From contig CP085629.1 of the NCBI GenBank assembly GCA_024704175.1, forward strand, positions 6,200,001-6,264,000: DNA of 64,000 nucleotides. The letters are read 5' to 3'. Positions 10,425 through 20,081 of the stretch are shown here, in pieces. A model generated the notes under the pieces. It had not been told where the DNA came from. It searched no databases and saw only the letters and a list, made by a program, of their open reading frames with translations. The translations under genes were made by a program, and so were the position numbers. This DNA is from Paenibacillus sp. P25. Its GTDB lineage: Bacteria; Bacillota; Bacilli; Paenibacillales; NBRC-103111. How positions within the stretch are numbered: the first letter of the stretch is position 1; each line of letters opens with the position of its first letter.

Positions 10425-12944
10425 TTATTTCACCAGCTGCCCGCGTGTGACGCCGAGCTGGTTGGTCGCTTTCAGCGTCTTCCATACCTGGGTGCCGCTG
10501 ATCTCGCCCTTCAGGGCGCGCTCGTAGAGCGACAGCACCTCGCGGACCTTGTCCGCGGACTCCTCGAGGAACTCCACGCGGTACCGGGATACGCCCAGCT
10601 CCATGAAGTTCGCGAGATATTCCGCACCCGACTGGTCGATGGCGTTGTAGACCGTGTTGCGGCGACCCTCATCCACTCGGACCGGGTGGGAGAAGCCGAC
10701 CCGGTCACGCAGCGACGCCCGCCGCTCCTCGCATGGGCGGCCACAGTTCGTGTAGTCCGTTCCCTCGCTGAGGAACGTACAGTACACGCAGTGTTCCGTG
10801 TGGAACATTGGAAGATGCTGGTGGATCACCACTTCGAGCCGGCTCGTGTCCGCGCGGCGCAGCAGATCGACCATCTGCTGGATGTTCAGGTCGTACGACG
10901 GCGTCACCCGGGACAAGCCCGCTTCCAGGAACAGCGCCGCGGTCTTATGGTTGGCGATGTTGAGCGAGAAGTCGCCGATCAGCTCGGGCCGCGGCTCGCC
11001 CGGGTGCTCGGCCAGGTACCGCATGAACCAGTAGACGGCGCCGGTGTTGCGCAGCAGCACGGCGTCCGGCCCAAGGTTCAGAATGTTCTTGAAATAGCCC
11101 GTCTCCCCGGGCATATGAATCCGCGGCGTCGCCAGGGCGATCCGCTTGCCCGCGGCGCGGGCGGCCTCAACGGCGGCCGGGAACTGCTTGATGAACTCGA
11201 AGTCGGCGTAGATCAGCTCGACGTTCATGAGGCAGGCCGCCTGCACCTGCTCGAGGTCGCGGCAGAGCGCCGTCAGCCCGGAGCCCGGGCGCCCGCCCGC
11301 TGGCCCGGCCGATGGCGCGGGTCGCGGCGCGTCGCCGTACACATCAATGCTGCGCTTGACGTAGGTTCGCGGGCGCTCGCGCTCCGTCGCCAGCAGCTCG
11401 GCCGCCTGGCGGCGCATCTGGTTCAGCTCGCGCATCGGCACGATCAGGTCGCCGCTCAGGTGTACGTCGACCGACTCGAGCGTAAAGATCGTGCCGCCGA
11501 GCCGCCCAAACTGCTCCTCGAACAACGCCGCATCCATCGGGCGCTTCTCTGCCGGGACAAGAGCGAGCTCGGAACAGGCCGTAACCGTATGCCCGGTCTC
11601 CACATCGGTCCACACGCTCTTCAGCGGCTGACCGGCCGCACCCGTCACCTTCACCCGAACCGGAAACACCCGGTAAGGCTTGTCGGTCTCGAACGTCTGC
11701 CTCAGGCGCTTGTCCAGGTGCGGATCGTTCGTCTTCCAGATCCGGTCACCGACGTGAACCCGCCCAAGGTCAACATCGTTTCGGCCCGGCACAATCTCCA
11801 CCAGCCCGCCCGGCGCTTCGCCTTCCAGCTTCTGCCCGCGGCGCCGCAGATCGTACACCCGGCCGCCTTCCTCCTTCTTCGTCGGGTCGCCGGCGTCGAA
11901 CACGATCCCGTCGCCCCGCTTCAGCGGCGCCTCCAGCTCGCACAGCACCGCGTCACGCAGCACCTGCTTCACCCGGCCGAGATAGACGCCGCGGCTCTTG
12001 GGGTACGTGCCCTCGACCAGCCGCTTATTATTGGTCCCCTTCAGGAAGCCGTACGTGAACCCGCGCGAGAAGCTTTGCTCCAGCTCCCGCATTTCTTCCT
12101 TCGTCGGCTTCGCGTTCTTGCCGTCAAAATACCGGTCGATCGCCGCCCGGTACTTGCTGACCACATTCGCCACATATTCCGGGCTCTTGAGCCGGCCCTC
12201 GATCTTGAACGAGGTCACGCCCGCCTCGATGAGCTCCGGCACGAGCTCGAGCGCCGCCAAATCCTTCGGCGACAGCAGGTAGGCTACGTCGCCCATCGGC
12301 TTTTCCACCCCGTCCACCATCAGGTCGTAAGGCGACCGGCAAGCCTGGGCGCACTCTCCGCGGTTGGCCGAGCGCCCGCCCCACATCTCCGAGGTCAGGC
12401 ACTGTCCCGAATACGATACGCACAGCGCCCCGTGCACGAAGACCTCCATCGGAAGCTTCGCCTGGTCCCCGATCTGCTTGATCTGCTTCAGGTTGTTCTC
12501 CCGCCCGAGCACGACCCGCTCGATATCGAACGGCTTCGTGAACTCGACCGCCTCCGGCGAAGTGATCGTCATCTGCGTCGATCCGTGGATCGGAAAGTCC
12601 GGCGAGATTTCCCGGATCATTTTCACAAGCCCGAGATCCTGCACGATGACCGCATCCACGCCCGCGTCAATACAGGCATCGATCAGCTCCTTCGCATCCG
12701 CCAGCTCCTCCTCGAACACGAGGATGTTAAAGGTCAGGAAGCCCTTCACCCCATAGCGGTGCAGAAAGGACATGATGTCCGGCGGCTCGTCCATCTTGAA
12801 ATTGTTCGCCCGGGCGCGCGCGTTGAATTTTTCCACCCCGAAAAAGACCGCATTCGCCCCGTTCGCCACTGCCGCCCGCAGACAGTCCCAATCCCCTGCC
12901 GGCGCAAGCAACTCTATATCGGATTTGCGCAATTCACGCATCAT
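10425..12944 (-). CDS. U32-family peptidase-like protein with DUF3656 (RlhA-like)
   Basis: Intact 839-residue protein of the U32 family. The start chosen is the ATG at 12944, with GGAGG six bases upstream; the frame extends 10 codons further without a ribosome site. The N-terminal half is the U32 TIM-barrel-like domain, including LLAPAGDWDCLRAAVANGA, AVIVQDLG and the cysteine signature HGALCVSYSGQCLTSEMWGGRSANRGECAQACR. Later come SFKIEGRLKSPEYVA and a second conserved region with YCTFLSEGTDYTNCGRPCE. Members with this architecture (E. coli RlhA/YdcP type) act in 23S rRNA hydroxylation; other U32 proteins act in tRNA or ubiquinone hydroxylation. The exact substrate cannot be decided here. It stands alone, with its own terminator downstream and a divergent diguanylate cyclase upstream. 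Confidence 0.88.
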   Translation of the reverse strand: MMRELRKSDIELLAPAGDWDCLRAAVANGANAVFFGVEKFNARARANNFKMDEPPDIMSFLHRYGVKGFLTFNILVFEEELADAKELIDACIDAGVDAVIVQDLGLVKMIREISPDFPIHGSTQMTITSPEAVEFTKPFDIERVVLGRENNLKQIKQIGDQAKLPMEVFVHGALCVSYSGQCLTSEMWGGRSANRGECAQACRSPYDLMVDGVEKPMGDVAYLLSPKDLAALELVPELIEAGVTSFKIEGRLKSPEYVANVVSKYRAAIDRYFDGKNAKPTKEEMRELEQSFSRGFTYGFLKGTNNKRLVEGTYPKSRGVYLGRVKQVLRDAVLCELEAPLKRGDGIVFDAGDPTKKEEGGRVYDLRRRGQKLEGEAPGGLVEIVPGRNDVDLGRVHVGDRIWKTNDPHLDKRLRQTFETDKPYRVFPVRVKVTGAAGQPLKSVWTDVETGHTVTACSELALVPAEKRPMDAALFEEQFGRLGGTIFTLESVDVHLSGDLIVPMRELNQMRRQAAELLATERERPRTYVKRSIDVYGDAPRPAPSAGPAGGRPGSGLTALCRDLEQVQAACLMNVELIYADFEFIKQFPAAVEAARAAGKRIALATPRIHMPGETGYFKNILNLGPDAVLLRNTGAVYWFMRYLAEHPGEPRPELIGDFSLNIANHKTAALFLEAGLSRVTPSYDLNIQQMVDLLRRADTSRLEVVIHQHLPMFHTEHCVYCTFLSEGTDYTNCGRPCEERRASLRDRVGFSHPVRVDEGRRNTVYNAIDQSGAEYLANFMELGVSRYRVEFLEESADKVREVLSLYERALKGEISGTQVWKTLKATNQLGVTRGQLVK

Positions 12945-13064
12945 TTCATTCCTCCAAATCTTGCTCTCGTTCATCCCTTTAGTTTAACAGAAAAGCCCCT
13001 GCAAGCGAATTGCAACCTATGGAAACCGAGGGGAAATCCGAGTGATCGAAAAGGCCCATCATTT

Positions 13065-13105
13065 TGCCGAATATAGAGGAAATTTGTCAAACTATGCCGA
13101 ATATA
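13065..13105. repeat. Two 11-bp direct repeats upstream of the diguanylate cyclase
   Basis: TGCCGAATATA occurs at 13065-13075 and again at 13095-13105, exactly 30 bp apart, in the 240-bp divergent intergenic region. The second copy runs into TATAAT, a possible -10 box, without a good -35. A three-turn spacing suits a pair of binding sites for one regulator (inference). Confidence 0.4.
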
Positions 13106-13185
13106 ATTTTTACAGAAGAAAATTTCTACTAAAAAAGATATCTGTGTTCCCGACCTATATCTGTCATCCCGGAGGGTTGACTTCC

Positions 13186-14724
13186 ATGCTTAAAGATTTC
13201 GTGACCAACGCTTCGCTCATGGTTGCTTCCTTTTTCATCATCGGACAATATTATAAAAAGAACCCGCTCACCCGCAGACTCTACTTGGAATATCAAGCTG
13301 ACCGCCGGGCTTCTCCTCGGCCTGCTCGGTATCCTTCTGATGCTGAACGGCATTCCACTCGGGCCTGGCGTCGTTGCGGATTTGCGGCATGTGCCCATCA
13401 TTCTTGCGGCACTCCAGGGCGGACCGGTGCCGGCCATCGTCTCCGCCTTCGTCATGGTAGCGGCCCGAATGACGCTGTTCGGGGGAGCCACTTTTTCCGC
13501 TGCAGCCGCGTCGGTCAACCTCGTCTTAATCGCTGTGCTCTGTGGCTTGCTCGCAGGGAACAAAGGGGCAACGTTTCCCCGCTTCCTGCTGCTCAACGCT
13601 CTTTGCATGATCTGTATCTCGGCAGTGCTAAGCATCAATCTAAACCACATCGGGCAGCTTCAGGATATCCCCCGTACCCTGACTTACCATTGGACATTTT
13701 CCTTGCTCGTAGGGACGCTCGCCGTTTACGTTTATTTGCACATTCTCCGGTCCCATGCGTTTAATCTCAAGCTGGTCGAGAGCGAAGAACGGTATCGGCG
13801 GCTCATCGCCTCTTCCCCGGACGCCACTTTGGTGCACAGCGACGAAACGATCCTTTTTGTCAATGACAAGGGGATCAAGCTCCTTGGGGCGGTCTCGCGT
13901 AAGGAAGTGCTGGGACGCTCCGTGTTCGACTTTGTTCATCCCGATTACTGGAAGGATCAGCTCCGGCTCGGGGAAGCGGTCCGGGCAGGTCAGGAGACGA
14001 CCGATTTGCACGAGCTGAAATACATTACATTGGACGGCAGAGAGATCTTCGTCGAACTGTCCATATCCCCCATCGTTTACAAGGAGAATCCGGCTTACCT
14101 CACCACGGTACGCGAAATTACCGACCGTAAGCTGACGGAGAAAAAGCTGCAGGAAGCCTTGGCCGCACTGCAGAAGCTCTCCGATCTGGACGGCCTGACC
14201 GGCATCCCGAATCGGAGGAAGCTTGACCATTTTCTGAGCAGGTGCTGGTCCGAAGCCGCCGCGGAGCACACGCCCGTCTCCGGTATCCTGTTCGATGTCG
14301 ATTATTTTAAATCGTTCAACGATACGTACGGCCACCAAGGCGGCGATGAAGTGCTGAAATGCATAGCGCTGGCGGCCTTCGGGCCGCTTCAGAATACCCG
14401 ACATTTGATCGCCCGTTACGGGGGCGAGGAATTTATGGTGGTGCTCCCCGCACCGGCGCCGAAGAAGCGTTCGGCATCGCCGAGAGCCTGCGCAGGGCGG
14501 TCGAATCGCTCGATATTCCGCACAGTGTATCAGGCACGCAGGGCCGCGTGACCATCTCCCTGGGCGTCGCCACCCTGCTGCCCGCTCCGGATATTAATGA
14601 GAAGGACCTGATCCGGATGGCTGACCAAGCCTTGTACCGGGCCAAAGCGGAGGGCCGAAACAAGGTAAGCGTCTGTGCGGAAGAACCCGCGAATCCCGGC
14701 AAAACCGAGCCCACCCGGCTGTAG
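13186..14724 (+). CDS. Membrane diguanylate cyclase: 5TM sensor, PAS, GGDEF
   Basis: Makes c-di-GMP from two GTP. The ATG at 13186 has GGAGGG ten bases before it. Five to six hydrophobic segments in the first ~190 residues (KLTAGLLLGLLGILLMLNGI, VNLVLIAVLCGLLAG, SLLVGTLAVYVYLHIL) match the 5TM receptor domain of LytS/YhcK type. A PAS domain follows (SEERYRRLIASSPDATLVHS). The GGDEF domain has DGLTGIPNRRKLD, FDVDYFKSFNDTYGHQGGD and the active-site loop GGEEF at 14420-14434. The position of the inhibitory RxxD site reads NTRH, so product inhibition through that site is unlikely. The frame breaks near 13290 and 14455, with homology continuing. It is divergent from U32 and close to a c-di-GMP-controlled operon, but the functional link is inference. 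Confidence 0.88.
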
Positions 14725-14726
14725 GA

Positions 14727-14752
14727 AAGTCCGGCGATTTTCCGGGCTTTTC
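14727..14752 (+). terminator. Terminator of the diguanylate cyclase gene
   Basis: AAGTCCGG (14727-14734) pairs with CCGGGCTT (14742-14749), followed by a short T run, directly behind the stop codon. Confidence 0.6.
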
Positions 14753-14788
14753 CTCTCCCGCTCCCCCTGCCGTCCCCCTCGACAAAAG

Positions 14789-14817
14789 TTAACAAAGCCC
14801 GCCATCCGTGCTATAAT
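14789..14817 (+). promoter_or_regulatory. Sigma-A promoter of the FG-GAP protein gene
   Basis: TTAACA (14789-14794), a 17-bp spacer, then a perfect TATAAT (14812-14817), about 40 bp before the TTG start. Confidence 0.75.
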
Positions 14818-14857
14818 GTCAAGGATAGTCCAACCGAACCTAAATTGAGGGATACCA

Positions 14858-17800
14858 TTGATTCGGGCCAACCTGCGCAAGATTGCTCTTATCGCCTTCG
14901 GGCTGATCGCTGCGGCGCGCTGCTTATCTGGTGGTTTACCGCTACGAAAGAGCTGTCCGTCCGCATGCTGTACGCTACGGAAGGCGACACTTACGACACC
15001 GCGGCTTACGGCCATCTGGAGCAGTCGCTGGTCGCCAATTTGGAGCTGGACCGGCGACCGCTGCCCGGTTTGAGCCTGCGGAAGCTTCAAGCTTACGATA
15101 CGATTTATTTGGACCCGTCCCTTCACGGCCATATGAGCGGGGCGCAGGTGAAGCCGCTGCGCGATTATGTGGAGCGGGGCGGACACTTGTTCCTTGAAAA
15201 TGTTTTTGCGGGCGATCTTCCCCTGGATCTTCTGGGAGCCGCCAAGATCGTTGATGTGACACCGCCGCAGCGGAAAATCTCGGGCCAGGAAACCGTCGGG
15301 GACGCGAACCCTCTGGTTTTCCCGGAGACGGATTACAACCTGCAGAGCCTGCAGGCGCTCGTGAAGCAGTTCGCGGATACGTATTACCGTCATGACACCG
15401 AGGATGGGCTGAGGCAGTTTTCGTGGGGCAAAGGGATCGTTCCTTCCACGGCGGAAACGGTGGTCTCCTCCGGCGACGTGTCTCTGTACACGCTCAACCG
15501 TTATGGAAAAGGAACCGTCTTCTTCACCGGCACGCCGCTGCCGAACCGCTACTACATCACCGGCTACGACATGTCGAGCGGCATGGATCCGAAGCTGGGC
15601 TTCGATCAAGTCGCCTCTAAGGCGAATGCGGAGAATAAGCCGGTGCCCGGCGCGCTCTACTTCAATCTGAAGCAGCCGCCGGAGTCGCCTTACTTTCATT
15701 TCAGCTTCGCGGCGGGCAGCGCCCTGTTCCGCAGCGAATATGCCGCGTTCGTATCCAAGGAGAAGCTCGGCTATAGCGTGAAAAAGGTGCTCGGCCCTTA
15801 CGGAAGGCCGGCCATGGCGTACCAGAATCACTTTGAGGCGCTGGAGGCGATCCGCGACAAGGAAGGCATTCAATGGGCGGAGCTCCTTAAGAAGTACAAG
15901 CAGATCCCGTCCTTCTCGCTGGTCCGTTCTTCGTTCACCTGGGGCCGTTGGCAGGAGTCCGTGGTCGTGCATCTGAATACGGGGACGAATGCGAAGCCGG
16001 CCTTTGCCGGTGAATCGCCCAACTCCTTCTATTCGAGCGGTACCCGGGTGATGGCGGACGGCCAGGCGGTCCGGCTCGCCGATTATCCGGATTACAAGTC
16101 GCTCGGCGATCCGATCTCGCCGCCGTACCGCGCTTACCCGGCGCTCGCCGATCTGGACGGCGACGGGCGGGCGGACCTGATCGTCGGCTCGGGCGACGGA
16201 TCGATTGCGGTCTACCGCGGGGCCGGGCCGGCGGCGGAAGCCTACGCCGGGCAGCGGCTGCCCGCGGGGCTTGCGCCGCCGGACGCCTTCGGCCGGCGGG
16301 ACGTGCTGCGTCAGCGCGGCGGCGAGCCGCTGAAGGCCGGCCAGTACGCCTCCGTGGCGGCGTACGACCTCAATGCCGACGGCCGGCCGGATCTCTTGAT
16401 CGGCCGGTCCGACGGCACGCTTACCGTAGCCTACGGCGAAGCCGGCGGCACGTTCACCGCGCCCGCCCCGCTGGTCGCGGGCGGGCAGGCCGTTCGCGCC
16501 GCTGCGCCGGTCGCGGCGGCGGTGGGCGACGTCACCGGGGACGGCGCGCCCGACCTCGTGGTCGGGGGCGGCGACGGCATGGTGACGCTGTACCGGGGCG
16601 AGCGGGGCCCTGCGGGCAAGCTCGCCTGGGGGCCGGGCAGCGGACAGTTCAAGCTGTCCGCGCCGTTTGCCGCGCCGTCCATCCGCGATATGGACGGGGA
16701 CGGGCGCGCCGATCTGGTGATCGGCGACCTGGAGGGCGATCTGCGCGTGTATCTGCAGCGCGATTCGGGCACCGGCAACATCGCCTGGGTCGACAGCGGC
16801 GTCGTGGAAGGCGCGAGCCTGAACCAGCTTGGCAATCACGCGCTCGTGGGCGGCCATAATGCCGTGCCGCTCTGGTACGATTTGAACCACGACGGCAAGG
16901 AGGATCTGATCGTCGGGCAGCTGGAATTCGGCATTCCGTCGACGATTGACGATCCGAAGTTCCCGTACGCCGCACAGTTGAACCAGTTCATCCAATATAC
17001 CAAGACAAACGGACTTGAGCTGTATCCGCATTTGTTCATGCATAACTTTATAAGCGATGCGCAGGAGAAGCAGGAGATCGCGCTGCACAAGCAGGCTTTC
17101 GAGAAGCTGGGCATTCCCTGGACCATGACGGGAACGAACCAGCACACCTGGCGCATCAACGACCCGGACCGCACCCAGACGCTGAATAACGAGCGGGCCG
17201 CGGACATCTGGTTCAACTTTGGCTTCAAGCCGTCGGATATCCGGGAAGAGCCACGGCTCGGCGTCGACTATTACTGGGGTCTGCCTTTCCTGCTGACGGA
17301 TAAGACCGGCCAGCCGGACCTGAAGCGACCGATGATGCTGTACACCCCGGCACCGGTGCTGCGGATGGACCCGCATTATTCGACCGAGGATTTGTTCGAA
17401 GCTTATACGGAACTCGATCTGCCGATCGATTACTTTGAGCATATCGAGTATCATTTTCCTGGGAATACCGCGCCGCTGCTCGAGTTCGTCCGCTATCTCG
17501 ACAGGATCCGGAACGAGAAGAGCTACAACTTCATGACCGAGACGCAGATGGCCCGCTCCTTCATGAATACATTGACGACGAAAGTCAAAATCTACCGCCC
17601 TTGGCGGGAAGCCGTCACCGACCGTCTGGCGCGGATGATCGGAATGAACGTGGACCCGGGCTTCCGGGTGGAGACGGTGCTTAACGGCGTGCCCGCCCAG
17701 GCGGCGGAATACCGCGGCACGCTGGGTCTCGTGGTGGAGCGCGGTGCGCCTTACGCGACCAAACCGGCGGCGGCCATGAACACGGACGTGCACGATACGC

Positions 17801-18114
17801 GCGAGGGCAAGCTTTATTTCGGGGCTCAGGGGCGCACCGAGGTCCGCTTCACTTCGGCGGATGCCGCCGCGGAGAAGGACAAGGCCGCGCATCTGCTTCG
17901 CGTGAACGTGCCTTACGATTTGAAGAAATCCGGCGATACGTGGACCTTGGAGCTGAAAGACCCCGGAATGCAGCAGGTGCAAATCCGCAGCGGCCGGGAG
18001 CTGACCATTGAGGGAGCCGAAGGACTGACGGTTGCCCGGGATGAAGCGAAAGCAACCTACACCGTGACGCATTTCGGCGACCCGGTAACGCTGACGATTC
18101 GGCCCGCGCCCTAA
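14858..18114 (+). CDS. Large exported FG-GAP/VCBS-repeat protein with deacetylase-like region
   Basis: About 1,085 aa. Start TTG at 14858 with GAGGG six bases upstream. The first ~25 residues (IRANLRKIALIAFGLIAAA) form a membrane anchor or signal, and the frame shifts just behind it near 14915. Residues ~30-400 are not a family I recognise (LSVRMLYATEGDTYDTAAYG; a glutamine-amidotransferase-like surface is possible). The middle has five calcium-loop FG-GAP units: DLDGDGRADLIVG, DLNADGRPDLLIG, DVTGDGAPDLVVG, DMDGDGRADLVIG, DLNHDGKEDLIVG. Behind it LYPHLFMHNFISDAQEKQEI, HKQAFEKLGIPWTMTGTNQH and YFEHIEYHFP resemble a divergent polysaccharide-deacetylase-type barrel. The C-terminus is beta-rich. 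The FG-GAP part is strikingly GC-rich. Single gene with its own promoter. Probably acts outside the cell on carbohydrate; the substrate is unknown. Confidence 0.7.
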
Positions 18115-18140
18115 GAGATGAGCATTCGCTGTGCTTAGAC

Positions 18141-18163
18141 AAGGCCGAGGTGCTTGGCCTTTC
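18141..18163 (+). terminator. Weak hairpin after the FG-GAP gene
   Basis: AAGGCC (18141-18146) / GGCCTT (18156-18161) with a short T-rich tail, 26 bp after the stop. Confidence 0.4.
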
Positions 18164-18339
18164 TACGCCTGGGCCTTAGACTTAGCCGCATGACTCTTAA
18201 CCTAAGGGATGTTATGGCGACCAACGATGCGACCTACTCCTGGCCCCATGGATGCGGCTAATGCAGCTAATGCTGTACCTTGCTCCTGATCCCATGGGCG
18301 TGCTATCGTCGCTGATGCGGGTAGGCCTTGCTCCCGACC

Positions 18340-18546
18340 TTTGATGCGGGAATAACGGATTTAGAATCCGCTATTCCCGCGTATTATGACCTTTTTGACT
18401 GAATAACGCCCTGAAGGGTCCTTATATTTCGGGAATCAGGCCTTCAACACGGAAGTCGGTCGATTCCCGCTCCAGTAAAGGATTATCTGACCGTTATTTC
18501 CTGGGAATACCCGAATTTCACGTAAATAAAGCCCTGCCCTATATAG
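18340..18546. repeat. Structured non-coding repeat-like element
   Basis: The ~430 bp between the FG-GAP gene and the IS contain no gene. The second half is a chain of hairpins. The strongest is GCGGGAATA-A-CGGATT / AATCCG-C-TATTCCCGC at 18346-18380 (15 paired bases, 3-nt loop). Behind it come CCCTGAAGGG-type and CGGGAATC...GATTCCCG pairs (about 18428-18470). This style of block resembles interspersed intergenic repeats common in Paenibacillus genomes. That it is repeated elsewhere is recollection of the style, not something visible in this window. The IS3 element begins directly at its right end. Confidence 0.5.
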
Positions 18547-18568
18547 CCCCCTAATCCATTTGGACACT
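18547..18568 (+). repeat. IS3 left terminal inverted repeat
   Basis: CCCCCTAATCCATTTGGACACT. It matches the complement of the right end except for a 3-base insertion. Confidence 0.7.
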
Positions 18569-18609
18569 CCTAACCACTTCAGATACACTAAATGGGTGGG
18601 GAAAAATCC

Positions 18610-18933
18610 ATGAAAAGACGTTTTAGATGCCCGGTTCAAGCAAAAAAGGATCTCGTAGTAGAAGTGCTCTCTGGCTACCGTACAGAGGTGGTGGCCCGGA
18701 AGCATGGCATGGCTCCTAAAACGCTTAGCAACTGGGTTCGTCAATACCAGGATGAGGTGGGCGACCTTATGGCAAAGAAACGTGATGAAGAGGAGAAAAT
18801 CAAGGAGGATGCAGCCAAGTTCAAAGAGCTTCAAGAGAAATACGATGAAGCCATGAAACTGTTGGGCCAGAAAGAACTGGAGAACAGCATCCTTAGAGAT
18901 TTGGTTAAAAAAAAGTATCCCGACTGGAAGTAG
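18610..18933 (+). CDS. IS3 transposase OrfA (helix-turn-helix)
   Basis: 107 aa. Start ATG 18610 behind GTGGGG; an ATG six codons earlier lacks a ribosome site. The N-terminal half is the HTH_Tnp_1 DNA-binding fold (FRCPVQAKKDLVVEVLSG, VVARKHGMAPKTLSNWVRQY). The C-terminal half is charged and helical with a leucine-zipper character (EEKIKEDAAKFKELQEKYDE). It binds the IS ends and is also the first part of the OrfAB transposase made by frameshifting at 18907. Confidence 0.85.
   Translation: MKRRFRCPVQAKKDLVVEVLSGYRTEVVARKHGMAPKTLSNWVRQYQDEVGDLMAKKRDEEEKIKEDAAKFKELQEKYDEAMKLLGQKELENSILRDLVKKKYPDWK
18907..18915 (+). promoter_or_regulatory. Programmed -1 frameshift site of the IS3 transposase
   Basis: A run of eight A followed by G (A-AAA-AAG slippery heptamer) near the end of orfA. 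Slipping back one base moves ribosomes from the orfA frame into the orfB frame, which is open here, to give the OrfAB fusion transposase. This is the standard IS3 mechanism. Unlike most other shifts in this window it is not a defect. Confidence 0.75.
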
Positions 18934-18971
18934 CCTCCTATTGGATCGGAGAGGGATATCCGGTTCGTACG

Positions 18972-19850
18972 GTGCTGCGTCTGTGCGGAGTGCCCCGTTC
19001 CACTTATTACTACCGCCTTCGGCATCCGGAACGTCAACAGCCCGCAGGTAAGGGCCGTCCTATTCCGGGATATTCTTACGATAAAAATGGATCCGTTATT
19101 TTGGATGCCCGGATCAAGGGATACCTTAGAAGTTTAATTAGAGGTCCACACGCTGCAGTCGGCTATCGGAAACTCACGGTCCTCTTAAGGCGAAAATACA
19201 AGTTAGTCATTAACAAGAAAAAAGTATACCGGCTTTGCAAAGAGCTGGGCATCCTCACTCCGCAACGGGAGAGGACGAATCCCGTACCCAAAAAGGTAGC
19301 TAACAATCGTGTTGTGAACGGCCCCAACCAACTCTGGCGACTGGACATTAAGTATGGGTATGTGGCTGGTAAACGGCGCCATTTTTTCCTGGCCAGCATC
19401 ATCGACGTGTTTGACCGGAGCATTGTCGCCCATCATCGAGGCAAGGTTTGTAGCACTCAGGACATTTTACGAATCGTCCAGAAAGCACTCCTGAAACGCG
19501 CGGCATACGGGCAAGGGAATCATCCTGTTCTTCGAACCGATAACGGCCCTCAGTTCGTCAGCAAAGCCTTCTACGCCTTCTGCGAGCAGGCTGGCATTGA
19601 GCATGAGCGCATTCCAAACCAAACGCCAAACAAGAATGCCTTCATCGAATCCTTTCACAGTATTTTGGAAAGGGAATGTTACCAGCGGAATTGCTTTGAA
19701 ACTTATGAGGAAGCTTTTAGAGAAGTAGATCGGTTTATTCGATATTACAATAACGATCGCATTCATGGTAGTCTTCAAGATTGGCCGCCAAAAGAATATC
19801 TACGGCTCGTGTCCGAGGGGACGATAACACCAAAACAAATTGCGCTTTAA
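18972..19850 (+). CDS. IS3 transposase OrfB (DDE integrase core)
   Basis: 292 aa in the frame -1 to orfA; the frame is already open at the slippery site, so it is made mainly as OrfAB. An HTH_21-like region (LRLCGVPRSTYYYRLRHPER, KKVYRLCKELGI) is followed by the rve integrase core: first D in NQLWRLDIKYGYV, second D in LRTDNGPQF, E in NKNAFIESFHSILE, i.e. the DD(35)E arrangement of IS3. The C-terminal RYYNNDRIHGSLQDWPPKEY motif is also typical. No disruption seen. Confidence 0.9.
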   Translation: MLRLCGVPRSTYYYRLRHPERQQPAGKGRPIPGYSYDKNGSVILDARIKGYLRSLIRGPHAAVGYRKLTVLLRRKYKLVINKKKVYRLCKELGILTPQRERTNPVPKKVANNRVVNGPNQLWRLDIKYGYVAGKRRHFFLASIIDVFDRSIVAHHRGKVCSTQDILRIVQKALLKRAAYGQGNHPVLRTDNGPQFVSKAFYAFCEQAGIEHERIPNQTPNKNAFIESFHSILERECYQRNCFETYEEAFREVDRFIRYYNNDRIHGSLQDWPPKEYLRLVSEGTITPKQIAL

Positions 19851-19877
19851 TGCGATAGCACAAGGATGAAGGCGGCT

Positions 19878-19896
19878 AGTGTCCAAATTTAGGGGG
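19878..19896 (-). repeat. IS3 right terminal inverted repeat
   Basis: AGTGTCCAAATTTAGGGGG, complementary to the left end, 28 bp behind the orfB stop. Confidence 0.7.
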
Positions 19897-20046
19897 TTAA
19901 TCCGTGCCAGGGTCTTATTTGCGTGGTCCACCTTTGTGCGGGCAAATAACCTTGAGGTGTGTACCATTGTTTGCGCCAAACCTGGCGATGAGCCTCATTC
20001 GTACATTGGATCTACGTAGACGCGGCTCTTATGCATGCCAATTCGC

Positions 20047-20062
20047 TTGTTCACACGAACAA
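20047..20062. promoter_or_regulatory. Inverted repeat upstream of the dlt-like operon, possible operator
   Basis: TTGTTC-ACAC-GAACAA, a perfect 6+6 inverted repeat ending 19 bp before the proposed -35 box. Position suits an activator or repressor site. It is the reverse half-site order from a LexA box, so not LexA. Confidence 0.4.
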
Positions 20063-20081
20063 ACTTCATTTGAGACCCTGT

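Larger units (their letters stand above)
18547..19896 (+). mobile_element. IS3-family insertion sequence, apparently complete
   Basis: About 1,350 bp, bounded by imperfect terminal inverted repeats: CCCCCTAATCCATTTGGACACT at 18547-18568 and the complement of CCCCCTAAATTTGGACACT at 19878-19896. It holds orfA and orfB in the -1 relation usual for IS3, with an A8G slippery run. Both frames are intact and the DDE residues are present, so it may be active. Exact ends and target duplication are not clear. Confidence 0.85.

Noticed and set aside
10317..13076. 919-codon open frame on the plus strand
   Set aside because: Antisense shadow of the U32 gene; high-GC codon use keeps the opposite frame open. 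It is Arg/His/Leu-rich with no domain.
14530..18072. 1,180-codon open frame on the minus strand
   Set aside because: Antisense shadow of the FG-GAP protein gene, caused by its extreme GC content.
20047..20062. LexA box
   Set aside because: Half-sites are GTTC-N4-GAAC, the opposite order from the SOS operator.
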